The notes: generated from the sequence alone by a model not told the origin. Counted from the stretch's first letter, positions 21,601 through 35,800 are shown. The stretch: DNA of 64,000 bases from Hirsutella rhossiliensis (GCF_020360975.1 NW_025408670.1:6510001-6574000); one strand, 5' to 3'. Made by a program: numbers and translations.

Positions 21601-23131
21601 TTACTATTATCGATTTTTATTTTATATATCTTCCTAAAATCGTTTACTATTTTTCTTAATCTAGTCTTAAAAGACTCTTTTAAGATAAGGGTATTCCGGT
21701 TCTATAAATTTAACGTATTTCTATATTTTAAGATCCCTTTATTATATTATTATAAGGGTCTTCTTTAATAGCTTTAAGAACTATTTAATACCGTTCTTAT
21801 CGCTTAAGTATACTATATATTTATTATTATAGTATATAGTTTAACTAAGGAGTTTATACTTTAGTTCCTATCTATTAATAGCGTTTAAGTATTTCTTACT
21901 TTCTAAGGCTAGTACTTAGTAGGTTTTCTTTTCCTTATAAGGTTATTTATATTCTTTAAAGTAATATCTAAGTTTCTTATAGTTAAAATACTTTCCTTTA
22001 CTTTTCTATATTATATTTAGATTTATCCTACCTAGGTTAGTTATATAGGTATAGGTAATAAGAGTTTCGCGCTTCTTTTTATAGTTAGCGCGTTAGTTAA
22101 AGTTATTCTTATAAGAAAGGTTTTAGTTTCCTTTTCCTTATTTCTTTTCTTAGCGTTATATATACTATCTATCGTCGATTTATACTACTATAGTAATATA
22201 GTCTAAGAGGTTATTAAGTCGATTTTCCTTATAAAGCTTATCTTTAACTTCTTCTTTAAGCCTATTATAAAATCGTAATATAAGAGGTTTATTATCCTAA
22301 TTAAGCTTTAAGGTAACTTAATAGAACTTTATAGTATAATTTAATACTAAGATCCTTTATTAAAGTTCTTAAAGTTTCTATTTAGCTTTTTATTCCTCGT
22401 TAGTTATTCTAAATACCTTTATAATAGCTTCTTTAAATCCTTAGAAACTAGCAAAGACTTTATCTATCTCGTTATCTTATTGCGCTAGTTAGTTATTAAG
22501 AAAGTCCCTTATAATAGGTCTAAACTAAGCGAGTACTATTTTAAATAAATAATTTCTTATATAGAGTACCTTTTCGACTAGGTCTAAGAGTTTAGTAGGG
22601 TAAAACTAATAGTAGACTTTAAGTTAAGTAAGAAAGTCTTAAAGTATACTATAAGTACCGTTAAATAGTCCTAGCTATTTTAGTTTAACTACTTCTTTAA
22701 GGTCCTTAACTTATATATTACCTCCTTTATTCCTAAGTAACTATACCTTATATCGAAAGGTAATAATCTCGCGTATTATATCCTAAGGCGATATAGTAGC
22801 TCTAGAGTTAGTTAATATAGCTTACTATATAAGTATATTAATAGTTACGATATTACTTAAAGTAATATAGTATTATACTAAATAAGAGCTTTTAATATAT
22901 AATAACTAGTATTATTCTTAAGGGATAAACCTATTAAGGGTTTATATTAATAGATATAATAGGGCGTAGTCTAAGTAATAATAAGTATATTATATTAGTA
23001 ATAAGTTAAAGGCTATAGACTATAGACTATAACTAAGTAATTAAGTAATTAGAATTAAAGATAAGATCGTAATAAAGATCGTAATAATTATAATATATTA
23101 AAAGCTATTAAGCTATCTATTTAAAGGAGTA
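18655..23131 (-). mobile_element. RIP-mutated gypsy copy A, right piece (RT, gag and truncated 5' LTR)
   Basis: It continues copy A from the TTATC site. It is the reverse complement of copy B from about 14,150 back to the left LTR, covering RT, protease and gag. The 5' LTR starts at 22898 and matches B's LTR (as its complement) only to about 23,131, after which the sequence is unrelated. About 234 of 470 LTR bases remain, so this end of A is truncated or rearranged. It lacks the 374-bp SINE-like insertion present in B. No open frame survives. Confidence 0.85.
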
Positions 23132-23940
23132 TTCCGTTCCTTCCTTATATATCTCGAGAGCTTCCTTAGATCGCCGAGAGCACTAGGTAATCCCGTCGCC
23201 TAGGAGCGCTAGAGCGCTAGAGCGATCCTACGATCCTAGCTATAGAGCGTTAGAGCGCTAGAGTAACCCATCGCTCTAAACTTAATTAGCCCGTTAGTCC
23301 GTCTAATATTCCTTGCTCCCTACGTTACGTATCCTCGTAATATATACTAGTCCCCGCGGTTCGCTAGACCGTGGTCGTAATATATTTACCTTCCCTTTTT
23401 TATAGGATATAATTAAGAGCCTCCTTTATTTTTAAATAACCTCCTTAAATAGATAATAAAGTAGCTGAATTTAATATTAAAATAGCCTTATATTTATTAG
23501 ATTAAACGCTCCTCTACCTATTACCCTACTATTTAGAAGCTAGGGTAGTAATAAGGTATATTAAGGAGAGTAAGTATAAGAGGCTATAGTTATACCTAAT
23601 AGACTTAATAGTTATATATAAGGAAGCCTGCTTAACTAATATAACTCCCCTAGCCTAAGGATATTATATAGGCCTAACTTAGGTATAGGAATATCTTAAT
23701 ACCCTCTTTTAGCTAGCTATATATAGTTACTATACCTATATAAGCCCCTCCCTTATCCTAATAGATAGACTAAGATATATATTACTAAATTTACCTTTCT
23801 ATGCCCGTATTTCTTCTACTATACTCTTAAGCTACTGCTTAAGAGTAGCCTATAAATAAATACCTATAGGTATTTTTAAGTCTATTTATTATATTATAAG
23901 TAAAGAATTAAGAAAAGATAGGTTGCTTGTCTAGAGGAGC
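23132..23940. repeat. AT-rich unidentified repeat debris up to the RIP boundary
   Basis: This is TA-rich RIP-like DNA without an open frame. At 23,160-23,290 there is a cluster of GCGCTAGAGC-type direct repeats. The rest resembles heavily mutated transposon sequence, but I cannot name the family. Composition changes abruptly to ordinary DNA at about 23,930-23,950. Confidence 0.6.
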
Positions 23941-26570
23941 GTAATGCTAAATCGGTAACTCTGTCTTTAATTTAATGCGCTGTCTTAGACTAATCATTCC
24001 CATGAGTCGATCTGAACTTTCTATAACATGACCAAGTCTCGTGCCAATGACCATGTAAGGAGGGTGCGAGTCTACTGTTGACACACAACGCCATCCGCCC
24101 ACGGGTAGACTGCCAGAGACGCATCGAGGGGGGTAGCAGTATGCAACTTGCCTGTTCTTCAAGCTCGGAGCCAACGATGGCCAATGAATGGGGGTTTGCA
24201 ATGCTACATGTGCTGCGGACTAGCATGGTGGCGTGAAGAGGAACCGAGCTGTTGCATTAACGTCCTGGCATAATGAGGCTTGCAGGGCGCACGTGCCCAG
24301 GACGAACGCCTAGGTCTTTGCTGGAATGGTGTGGCCTGGGGCCACGGGATTGGTGAGGGTGGAAGACGCGAGGATCACATTGAATCCGAGGTTGCCCAAA
24401 GCTGCAGGTGCGGATGGGAATGCTTGTCTCTGCAGGTGCCACGTTCTGCGGCCAGGATGGATGCTTTGAATATTACCCGTGAGCATGCGAGGGCGCCAAG
24501 TAAGAGCTCCAGCGGAGAAGACTCGAGGCGCCACGGAAATGCACGTATCAACAGTATTACTGTGAGCCCATTGTACTACCACCATGAGATGCTGGATGAC
24601 TGCCGTATACGCATGCGCGTGCGGTTCTCTGTCCTCAGCCGGGCCCACCACGAGTTGAGAGCTCGAAAGACGGATGCGCTCCCGGGAGCTGCAGACTCTG
24701 CCAAAGGATGAGGCCTGAGATCTTCGTGGACGTCTCAGTAAGGCTTCTCGAAGCAAGGAATTCAGAAATTTGACACGTTGGAAAAGGGTACAGAAGCCCC
24801 AGACCCTACAGTACTCACGACTTGCCTAGCCGTCACGAGATTGCATTGTATGTAATTCTCTTGGCTGCCTTCGCAACATCCAACCACCGGCGACGACCCG
24901 GCAGCCTGCGTTGCACCCGAGACGCAGTAGCATCCTCGGCGGAAACTGCCGGGGGCAAACAAGAGGGGGAGACTTTGCGGCAGGGGCCAGGGATTATGGT
25001 CCGCGTGAGTTTGGCGAATGACGATCTTCATCAACTAGTCTCCCTGCACCTGGGAGCCGCACGACACCGTTCTCGGCAAGTCACAGAGCTCTCTGTTCAG
25101 TCCCTTGGGTGGCAGCTTCTCCCTTCAAGGGGGGTACGTAGGGTAACATTGAACCACAAAGCTCCTCGTTGACTCCTTCTCATCAAGAGCATCAGAGCCG
25201 AGACCTGGTCTTGCTTGGCCCGGCCTATCAAGGTGACGGGAGCTCATGGCGGGTGAGGCACAGGTATGGAGAAACTTGCCGACACGAGGGCAGGAGTGAG
25301 CATGTACAGAAGCCACGGGCTGCGGGCGCACGGCTTCGAGGGCATCACAGCATCCTCTTGTGTATTCCAGTCTCTCCAGCCCGCAAGCGCATCTCTCAGG
25401 CTCTCAAAGGCACAAAAGCGCTGTTCCCCCTCTTTCGTCATGAGTATGATCTATCTCGGATGCAGCGACCCTCGTATTGGCATGGGAAACAATGCAGCAC
25501 GACTCGACGGGAGACCGAGAAATATTAAAGGTCTTGTTTTTCTCCGGGCCGCAGCGAATGCGACCCCATGCGGGAGCTGGCGCGACCAGTGCCTCCATTC
25601 TTCGAGTGCGAAACTCGAGAGGTACGGAGTGAGAAGTGAAATGCAATGAGACAATCAGCAGGGGAAAAAACAAACACAACCAGCGCCCTTCTTCCTTTCC
25701 GGCTGACGCCCCCTTCCTCCATGCGGAGCAGCTAAGCCGGGAGGGTCGGCCCCACCTCCGATCCATGGCCGGGCCTCACATCCGAAGTGTCAACATTATT
25801 CCCTATCTCTCCTTCTTCGCTCCCTTTCCCTTCGACAGGGGGAACAGGACACGAGACCCCCCTGGCTCCCTACGACTTTGTGCGGGGTTCCAGTCATGGG
25901 GTTCCAGTCATGATGCCACGACAAAAGAAAGGCTCGGAACTGTGTCGTGTTCCGCCATTGCAGCGCGCATTGCAGTATTCATGGATGGTGGTGCCGGCTT
26001 GGGGCTTGGCTCGCCAGCCTGTCTGGTGTACATGGTTCTTGCGGTCATCTGACGACCGTAGGGCTCGTCCATTGGAATCCAAGCGTTGCTGGTCCGAGTC
26101 TCCGAGAGGAGGGATTGGATTTGTAGGCTGTCAGTCACCTGTCCACGGCTAATGACCATCTGTGGCCGGTTCTATAATACATGTTAAAGGGCCTACGCTG
26201 CCAGCCCTTCTCCTGCTTTGGATCCTCCCACGGTCTAGACGCAGCTTACTTTTAATTTTGGCTCTGAGACATAACGCCGGCGCCGCGTTTCTTGGCTCCC
26301 GGGAGCCAATTTCCCTCCCTCCTGTCCGCATTCATATTAAACTCCGGCTGCTGGAGTCTCTTCTGCCGGTGGAAAAGAGAGCGTGTGTGCGTTCCTGTCA
26401 GAGTGCGACTGAGAGACGAAGAAGAAGAGAGAGTGTGTGAGTGAGAGGAGGAGAAGAATCTCTTTCTTCAGCCATTCCTTTACCCAGCTCCGGCTCAAAG
26501 AGCAGCGAGCAAAAAGAGGAAAAATATCCAGAAAAAGAGAAACCTCTTGGGTTTCTACCAACCCCACACA
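23941..26570. other. non-repetitive flank without a supported gene
   Basis: Composition is normal. Several frames of 60-150 codons are open on both strands, but none shows a recognisable domain, a convincing splice pattern or consistent codon bias. The last 300 bases are purine-rich (GAGAGACGAAGAAG-type) and probably form the promoter and 5' leader of the GH28 gene. Confidence 0.6.
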
Positions 26571-27932
26571 ATGCGCGTCTTTGCCATAATCCTGTTCTTT
26601 CAGGCTGTCCTCGCCCTCTCGGGGGGTCCAGGGTCTCCCGACGCAGTCCCGAGGCGTGTCCTTCGGCCCCAGAAGCGTCAAGTCGTGCCCGCGGGGCCCT
26701 CGGCGACGGGCCGCGGCCTCCCGAGCCATGAAGACGTGAAGCGGCAGGCCGAGTCTCAGAGACGCCGGCTGTGCGTCGTGAGGCCGAGGACCGACGGTGG
26801 CGACGACGCTCCGGCGCTGATGGACGCCTTGAACCGCAAATGCCGGACCCGGAGCGTCGTTTACCTACCAGGTCCCGTGTACAACATCCGCACCGCCATG
26901 ACGACGCTGGATCTCCACGACGTCCGCATCGTACTGCTGGGCCGGCTGCTCTGGAGCCCGGATATTGAGTACTGGCGGTCCGTGTCGATGCCCGTCGGAT
27001 TCCAGAACCAGAGCACCGTGTGGTACTTTGGCGGCGACCAGGTCCATTGGGACGGATATAATGTCGGGACTCTAGACGGCAACGGGCAGGTCTGGTACGA
27101 CTGGGCCAAGGGCCAGGGAAACCTGCCGCGGCGGCCCATGAACATCAACTACCGGCGGCTCACCAACTCGGCCATCCGGCGGTTGCGCTTCGTGCAGAGC
27201 CAGATGTGGACCATGGCCATCACCCACTCCCAGAACGTGGATCTCGACGACATCTACGTCAGCAGCACGTCCAAGAGCCAGTGGAACACTCTCAACACGG
27301 ATGGATGCGACACCATCTACTCGGATCGCATCACCTTCCGGCGCTGGTTCGTCGACAACGGCGACGACTCCATCGCTCTCAAGGGCAACTCGAGCAACAT
27401 TGCCATCTACGACAGCACCTTTGTCAACGGCCAGGGCGTCGCCATCGGCTCAATGGGCCAGTACAACGGCCGCCACGAGTACATCACCGACTTCTACGCT
27501 CGCAACATCACCCTCCGCAACACAGCCCACGTCTCATACTTCAAGACCTGGAGCGGCGTCTCGCGCGGCGTGCCCCCCAACGGCGGCGGCGGCGGTCTGG
27601 GCCACGCCTCCAACATTTTCATGGAGGACATTCGCATCGACGGCTTGCGCAAGCAGCCCTTCTTTGCCTGGCAGTGCGAGAACTACTCGGGCCTCGCGGG
27701 CAAGGACTGCAACTCGAGCAAGTTCAAGCTCAACAACTTCGCCTGGCGCCGGGTTAGCGGCACCGTCAACAACGAGGTCCAGGAAACGGGCCACCTCCAG
27801 TGCAGCTCCAGCGCTGGCGGTTGCGATGACGTGAAGGTTTCGGACATCCGCATCACCAAGGCCGGCCGCCCCTTCAACGTCTGGCATTGCGAAAACGTAC
27901 ATGGCAACGTTGGCTTCAAGTGCAACGGATGA
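26571..27932 (+). CDS. secreted glycoside hydrolase family 28 (pectinase-type)
   Basis: Predicted to cleave galacturonan- or rhamnogalacturonan-type linkages in pectin outside the cell. The protein has 453 residues from the ATG at 26571 (CACAATG context) and opens with a signal peptide (MRVFAIILFFQAVLALS). The right-handed parallel beta-helix of GH28 is recognisable by NTDGCD and NGDDSIAL, which supply the three catalytic aspartates, and by YFKTW in place of the usual R-I-K box. The conserved His of the GHG motif is Gln here (NGQGVAIGSMGQ). That replacement, together with the Gly-rich VPPNGGGGGLGH loop, fits GH28 members annotated as exo-acting or alpha-L-rhamnosidase-like rather than endo-polygalacturonase. 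That assignment is inference. The gene has no introns. An in-frame ATG at 26547 exists but would place the signal peptide eight residues in. Confidence 0.9.
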   Translation: MRVFAIILFFQAVLALSGGPGSPDAVPRRVLRPQKRQVVPAGPSATGRGLPSHEDVKRQAESQRRRLCVVRPRTDGGDDAPALMDALNRKCRTRSVVYLPGPVYNIRTAMTTLDLHDVRIVLLGRLLWSPDIEYWRSVSMPVGFQNQSTVWYFGGDQVHWDGYNVGTLDGNGQVWYDWAKGQGNLPRRPMNINYRRLTNSAIRRLRFVQSQMWTMAITHSQNVDLDDIYVSSTSKSQWNTLNTDGCDTIYSDRITFRRWFVDNGDDSIALKGNSSNIAIYDSTFVNGQGVAIGSMGQYNGRHEYITDFYARNITLRNTAHVSYFKTWSGVSRGVPPNGGGGGLGHASNIFMEDIRIDGLRKQPFFAWQCENYSGLAGKDCNSSKFKLNNFAWRRVSGTVNNEVQETGHLQCSSSAGGCDDVKVSDIRITKAGRPFNVWHCENVHGNVGFKCNG

Positions 27933-28356
27933 CGGTACGCTGAGCAGTAAGCTATTCCCTGGGGAGCAGGACATGCGCATACGGAGAGCGGAAGAGAGGT
28001 CGAGGAGTCTGATGATTTACAAGGACGATGGGGTTCAACATGACAATGTCGGATAGTCCGCAACGATAATGATCCCGTTGAGGACAACCGGGGTAGCATC
28101 GGAACCTAATGTCCTTTGTGTTCTTTTCACAATTTATACATTCGATGATATAATAGTTGGCCTCTCAGGCTCAAATTGGACACACAAGTCGATTGCGTCT
28201 TTTCTCAGTCGATATTCGATTCTACTTCAAGCCCCTCTCACTTATGACTCTCGGGTCTTGTTGTCTCGCTCCTTCTCCGTTGCTGAGTAGCCATCCCATC
28301 ATCGTCCTCTTCGCGTGTAGCGCCCGTCAGCCGCGTTCAATACTTTGTCACCGCCA
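27933..28356. other. intergenic, nothing recognised
   Basis: This is the space between the ends of two convergent genes and presumably holds both 3' ends. No conserved coding or RNA signal is seen. Confidence 0.5.
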
Positions 28357-28989
28357 TCAATAGTCTTTCACCTCCTCATCGGTCTGTTGCATGAGTCGTT
28401 CATGCCTGGCTTTTGCCTCCAGTACCATCTGGACCAATCTCCACCTTTCCTTTGCCTCTTCGCGCAAATGTATTTTGCAAGTCTTTAGGGCCTGCTTCGG
28501 GATGACGGCCAATTGCACCAAGCCCTCCACAAATCGCCACATCCACGAACGCGAGACATGAACCTGGTCTCTCCTCGTGAGTTGAGCATCTTCTGCGCCG
28601 CACACGGGGAATATGTATGGCGTCAAGCATCCGACAACCTAGGATTCACTCACCTGCTGGCCGGGATCCATGTCCTCGTCTACCCTGATGTACTCGGTAT
28701 ATTGCCTCAACCGGGGATAGTCGATGTCCTCCACTTGTCCGAGAGCCGTACAGTCATACATGTGGCCGTCGAACTCTGCACAAGAGTCTTTGTTGATGTA
28801 CACATTAACTTGGCCAGGGGCTTGGCCGTCGTCGGCAACAGCGGAGAAACCCCTGCAAGGGAAAATGCCAGAGAATATCCATATTTCCCATATATCATCT
28901 TCCCAATCCTCGTTGAGGTAAGTAAGCATGCACACCTTGCCAACCATTTTTCGAAGTTCGAAAGGTGGAGCGGGGATATTTCTATTCAT
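28357..28989 (-). CDS. hypothetical protein, two exons
   Basis: I do not recognise this protein. The model joins 28989-28654 to 28563-28357 across a 90-base intron (donor GTGAGT, CTCAC branch, acceptor ACCAG) that keeps frame. The predicted 180 residues begin MNRNIPAPPFELRKM. They are acidic and aromatic in the middle (YLNEDWEDDIWEIWIF) and basic/coiled at the end (HLREEAKERWRLVQMVLEAKARHERLMQQ). There is no signal peptide or membrane segment. An in-frame ATG at 29064 would add 25 residues. It is divergent from the gene starting at 29532. Reality as a gene is likely from the clean intron and tail composition, but unproven. Confidence 0.5.
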
Positions 28990-29390
28990 TGTGGAACGCA
29001 GAGACAAAGAGGCACGAACCCAACGAGTCCTGTTTAAATACACATTTTCGTGTCTCCAAATCACCGTCTGTTACAGCCAGATCCGGCGCATGTCTGAAGC
29101 TGTCACAAACTCACTGCTTCAGTGCAGTTGTTAGGTCGAGCGAACCGGTTCTGATTCACAGCAATCTGTAAGGGTGATATCAAAGGCTGCGCACTTGTTA
29201 TTCCATTTATTCATCGAGTTCATGGCCGTGGTCTTTGAAGCTCGTGCTCATTGTTGTTGGGGATTCAGAACACAAAGTGGATGATGCCCGGTTTGCGCCG
29301 AACCCGTTCGGCGGGCGGTCACAGAGAGTAACGACGAGGCCACGACTCTCGATTGATCTGCTGTCGAGCTCTTCAGCAACTATATAACCA

Positions 29391-29397
29391 GACGATG
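29391..29397 (+). promoter_or_regulatory. TATA box upstream of the 29532 gene
   Basis: TATATAA occurs about 135 bases before the ATG at 29532, followed by a pyrimidine-rich leader. The position is compatible with a fungal core promoter. Confidence 0.4.
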
Positions 29398-29531
29398 CGC
29401 CTTTCAAATAAAGTTCACCTCAGCAACCCTTTCGTCCCCACGCAACATCCTTCTACTCACTGCGACAACAGCCCTTAGCGCCTTTCTGCCTCGAGTCTTC
29501 TTTATCTTCTAGTCAGGACAAGCATTTCAAT

Positions 29532-30462
29532 ATGCCTCAGACAAGGGAACTCGCGGCTGCGCCGACCCTCCTAGGGAACTGGAAGTTTCCTGCGGGGCCC
29601 ATCACCGGCATCTACTATATCCTCCTTTCAAACGTGAGTCACCCAAGCCCAGGAAAATCTGGCACAACCCCTCTCAGGCTGACCACATAACTCAAGGTGG
29701 ATCATTCTATGACCGCCGAGGCCCTCGAAGCCCATATTAAGAAAGCTTGGGCCGGCCGCGTGCCTACAGATGTGATGTGCGTGGTCAAGTTGGACAATTG
29801 GGCATGGGTGCAGGTCTTGGGGCACGTCAACTTTTGCACCATCATCGGTAAGTAGTGATGCTCCTTGCCGTCTCCGATTCAATGCTTGCGGCTCATCCAT
29901 GGGTCTTACATATAGCCTTTCTCGACAATTTGGGCGCCCCCCCCTTCGAGAGAGAAATCAAAATCCGATTCACGAACGAGTACACGGATATTACGCTGCA
30001 GGTCCCCGAGGACCACGTCCCGTTAAATCATTTCAAGCTCTATGACATTGCTGAGCGAAACAATTCGGTAAGTAATCCCTCTGGTTCCGAGCACAAGAGC
30101 CATGCATACAGCCCCCCCTATTTCACTTTGCCCTCGCTGACTTGGCTCACGTCTCGCGGATACAGAACCATGAGATAGAATCGACGGTCCAGACTGCGCC
30201 GGCTCAATTCTGTAGTCATGTGGCGGTCCGTGATTTCTTGGGCCCCAAATCGCTCTGTCACCGGTGCCTGGAGACCCTCGAGCGCGGACGCAAATCGTAC
30301 GTCGTCGACAAAAAGCCGCCGATGAAGGGAAAACCCAAGAAGTTCCATTCTGATGGTAAAGGCCAAGTGGTATGTGCCAGGCATAAGCGAGTGACTTGCA
30401 GGCTGTGTGATTCGCCGAAGGGTTATGGCCGGCGGTGCGTGCAGGTTCTTTCCCCCAACTGA
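29532..30462 (+). CDS. hypothetical protein with Cys-pair motifs, four exons
   Basis: Four exons, 29532-29633, 29697-29847, 29916-30067 and 30166-30462, are joined by three introns with clean GTGAGT or GTAAGT donors and AG acceptors. The phases fit to give 232-233 residues. The N-terminal two thirds look like a globular domain (DHSMTAEALEAHIKKAWAGR; AFLDNLGAPPFEREIKIRF). The C-terminal exon is basic and carries Cys pairs, CHRC and CARHKRVTCRLC, that could bind one zinc ion. I cannot name a family. No signal peptide or transmembrane helix is evident. The regular intron pattern makes it a real gene with good probability; function is unknown. Confidence 0.7.
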
Positions 30463-31239
30463 CCATCCCATCGGTCGACTTCGATTGGGATCGAGTAAGC
30501 TGCCACTCTCCGGAAGGAAAATCGAGAAGCTTTGCTCGGGGAAGAGAGTGGCTCAGGACGTCCATTGATTGCGGGTCGCGAAGCATGAGAGCTAGATAGA
30601 CGGAAATGGGTAGAATTAAATGCTATTGCCTGTTTTGAGATTCAATCGAGCAGCCACTGTCTCGGACGTCAGTAGCATTGTCAAGTTTTATGACTTTCTG
30701 CAAGACGGGCCTCCCAAGAGGAAGGGCGCCACTGAGCTGGGAAGTGCCTCCATTGCACAAATCCTGACCGAGGCAAGCAATCGAACGGAGCCAGTCAGTT
30801 GCATGCAACATGCTTGAGTCAGTTTCAAACCCATCGTAGTTTTCAAAGGCTCGTTCAAGTTGATGTTGCGCCTAGAAAGTAAAATGATGAGACTGTGGTC
30901 AGCCGAGGCGAGTTTGGCTTGACTGCACTGAGCGTCTCCGACCTCAACCGAACCAAACAATCAACCAATCAACAGCGCGTGTAACCACGACCCCTGACTC
31001 CCAGCGTTCGGCCTCTCTGCGCCACTCTGCTCCTTCGGGGACACCGCCTCAATTCCTAGTTCTCCATCATCCACTCAAGGCCTAAAGGCTGCTTTGCTGC
31101 CATTTCTGCCTGATCATGCCGACAGAGCGGCGAGCAATGATTAAGAGGCCGTGAAGAGCGATTCGGCAACATTAGAAGCGTTGAATAACGCACTTTCCAA
31201 CAGGGCCCCTGTCTCCCAGCTGGGGAAGCCTGCGAAGCA
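30463..31239. other. intergenic, presumed kinase promoter
   Basis: No frame with coding character is present. The part before 31240 should contain the promoter of the NDR kinase, but I see no clear TATA box. Confidence 0.5.
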
Positions 31240-32829
<1,590 letters not shown>

Positions 32830-35800
32830 TGGATGATGTTGTGGACGGCATGGTAAGCGGCTGCGACATGTGCGAGCGCAGGCTCAGACAGATGCAGAAA
32901 GACAGATTAAGCGACGAGTTTGCGTAAAGGCTCCAAAATAAGGCCAGTTTGGGTGAGATGAAAAGGTAGATGAGCACACGAAGTGATATGCCTCCACTTG
33001 CTCTATGAACGAGCGGTGTAAACCCTTGAAACCTTTACAAGTACGGTGCAGGCAAGAAAGGAGTGAAGCAGTGAGGACGAAGCCAGACGGTGGCCTGGTT
33101 CATGAATCACTCGCTATGGCGACGAATCGGCCGACGAGGGTAAACGGACGAGGGCGAACGGTCCCGAGGTGAAGGTGAAAGGGTTGCGGGGCCGGCAAGG
33201 CCACGCAGCCAACACGAAGCGTCACGTTCAGTGGACCCTGTTCCTCCGCGACCCTTGTCGCATGGTAGGGACAGCGGAGAGATACAAGACGGATCCGAGA
33301 AAGTTCTTACGCCATGAGCAGAACCGTGCAGTGCTCGGTCCAACAAGCATACGCCTTCTTTCAGCCCGGGCCATGTGCTCCGTGTAAGGCACGAGCCTGG
33401 GCTTGGGGACTGGGACACATCAACACATCAGCTAATACGCCATGCGAATCGACCCACGTACGAATGTTTGGTGTGCAGCAGTACAGTAGCGGCTTGAACA
33501 AGGCCCGTCGTCGTTGTCGACGCTGAAACAGCAGGCGGCTGACGGTAAGCAAAGCCACGGCAGGGACTCGCCAACCCATGCGCCAAACAGTAGCTGAATA
33601 TGAATTTGTGCCCAGTGGTTCGGCGTCTTGGCCCCCGCTTCGTTTTTGCTGTCGTACAGAGACGACTTGGGAGCAGGGTCAGGGGCTGTACAGTACAGTA
33701 TGCATTCATATTGGCAGGGCGAGCTGTACCGGACATGGGCACATGCAAGCGGTTGGACAGTGTCTTTTGTTGCCGGCTTTGCTTGCGTCGCCTGTAGCAC
33801 GAGACCGGATCCCGTGATGGGGGAGGTTGGGAGGCTAGCGATGCAGTCCGGCTGCACCCTCTTGCTCATGGATCCAGACGAAGTACAGTAGAGGACAGGA
33901 GGTCGCGTGGACGGAGGCAGCGAGGCGCGAGGGGGTGCAAGGGATGGAAGCGGTTGGTCTTTTGGCGCTGGTCTAACCGTAGTGATTCATAGTATAAGTT
34001 ACATACAGCATGGCTTAGACAGACAGACAATGAGCGGCTGGCCGATGCCACGTTGGCAGGCGGCGTGTTGATGGATAAGTTGCTAACAGGCAAATGAGGT
34101 GGTGAAGTGGACTTTGCTTCCTCGTCGTTCTTCTCGGCAGCTCCCCTCACCAGTTCCCCCTCTTCAGTTCCCCCCTCACCAATCGACAGAGACCGACCCT
34201 TGCAGAAGAAGCTCACCCAGGTCAATGTCCAGTACATGTACATATATAGATTGTAGTACGGATAGTCGTCCAGCAACGGGCCGCCCTGTGTGACCCCTCC
34301 CTCCCCTGCCCGTCGTGCTTCCCATGTCCACGCGGCGACTATTTAGCACCCCAGACAGTGACACGCTTGCTCGCGCACTAATAATTACTGTGCCCTTTCG
34401 TACTCTGTACTGGACTACTACTCACTGGTCGATATTGTAGTCTGCTTCGGCTGTCGCTGGGGCGAGGCTCGACGCCGCCTTTTGGCTTCCCCACTCATCC
34501 TCGGGCCTCGTGACCTGCGGTGCGCAGCCGGCAAGGCGGCCGGTCCAAGCGCGCATTGGATGGAGAAGACGTTGGCCTCGTCCAGGGATCTCTCTGGCCG
34601 ACGTCATGCTTGGCATCTGGGGTCCGGGGAAGTGGAGTCTGTTGCTGCCACGGGCCCATTTCGACCACGACGACTGGTGATGTACGGACGGAGTATCCGT
34701 GACTTTTGATGGAGCAACCCTTTTTCTTGCGTCATGACTTCAGTCCGCGTCGACCAACTCGTCAGACTGTGCTCCCAAGTCGTGCGGTTTCGAGCATGGC
34801 CAACCAAGCAAAGCGGCTTACAGTAAGTACACGGTGCTTCCAGGACGCCCGCGCGAGCACTCCCGCGCGAGCGTGCCCACCCATCCATCATCCTCCCCCA
34901 TAGGCTGTCACTGCGCATGCAGTAAATTGCATTTGCTCCCGCGGATGCAGATCGGGGGAATATACACAGTGCAGATGGTGCTATGGGGTATTTCTCGTCC
35001 ACTGCCAACCTGCCCACGGTCTCTGCGTAAGCAGGTGCGTACAGTACCTACCTTGGCCTCGCTGCTCGCCTGAGGAACTTGGGCCCCTGTCATTGCCCTG
35101 TGAATGCCGGCATGTACTGTACAGGATGTATCCGTATGTATTTATGTAATTAATATCTCTGTTCCTCTGGCGGTGTGTTTGCATGTCACCGGTACCCCGG
35201 GTATCTGCGCGCCATTTGATAGGCCCGCTGTACAGTAAGCAAGCCGCGATGACTGTCCGTTGGCTGCACCTGCCCGCTCGGCAGCATGTCGCCGAACGAG
35301 GACCGAAGCAAGGCAAGGACGCCTCGAGCCCTCATTCGCCCGCTTGCCATCCCTACAGCGGCCTAATCCTCGGCCTCTTTTTTCCCTGCTTCTTCCATTG
35401 TCCGTTTTTCTTTTCATCCCCCCTCCGCCATCCGCGTTCCCCTCGCTGAAACGAGCGGGCCGCACAAACCGCCACGATGCACTTTGGCGCCCCCCTCGCC
35501 GCTAGCCGTCCTAGCCCATTCTTGAGGTTTCTTGAGGGCAACATGTCCGCCCCCGCCCCCGGCGAGAGTGAGCGAGCGAGCCAACCGCGGGTTCTGACTG
35601 GCTGCGCTGCCTCGGACGTTGCATCTCTTCACGTCCTTGATCGCACATGCAACCGGCTGGCGTCGTTCATTTGTTGGACGGCCAGGCCTTCTTAGCACGT
35701 GCACTGTATGTCGAGCTGTGCAGCCTCAATGTCGCAGACACGTTGCCAAGACGCTCTCTTACTGTACAGGCACAACACCGCCTCATCTCCCATCTGCTTC

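Noticed and set aside
24257..26052. Several 60-150-codon frames on both strands
   Set aside because: They overlap one another, have no domain and no consistent coding bias; probably chance frames in GC-rich DNA.
26547..26570. Upstream in-frame ATG for the GH28 gene
   Set aside because: It would add eight polar residues before a perfect signal peptide; the ATG at 26571 has better context.
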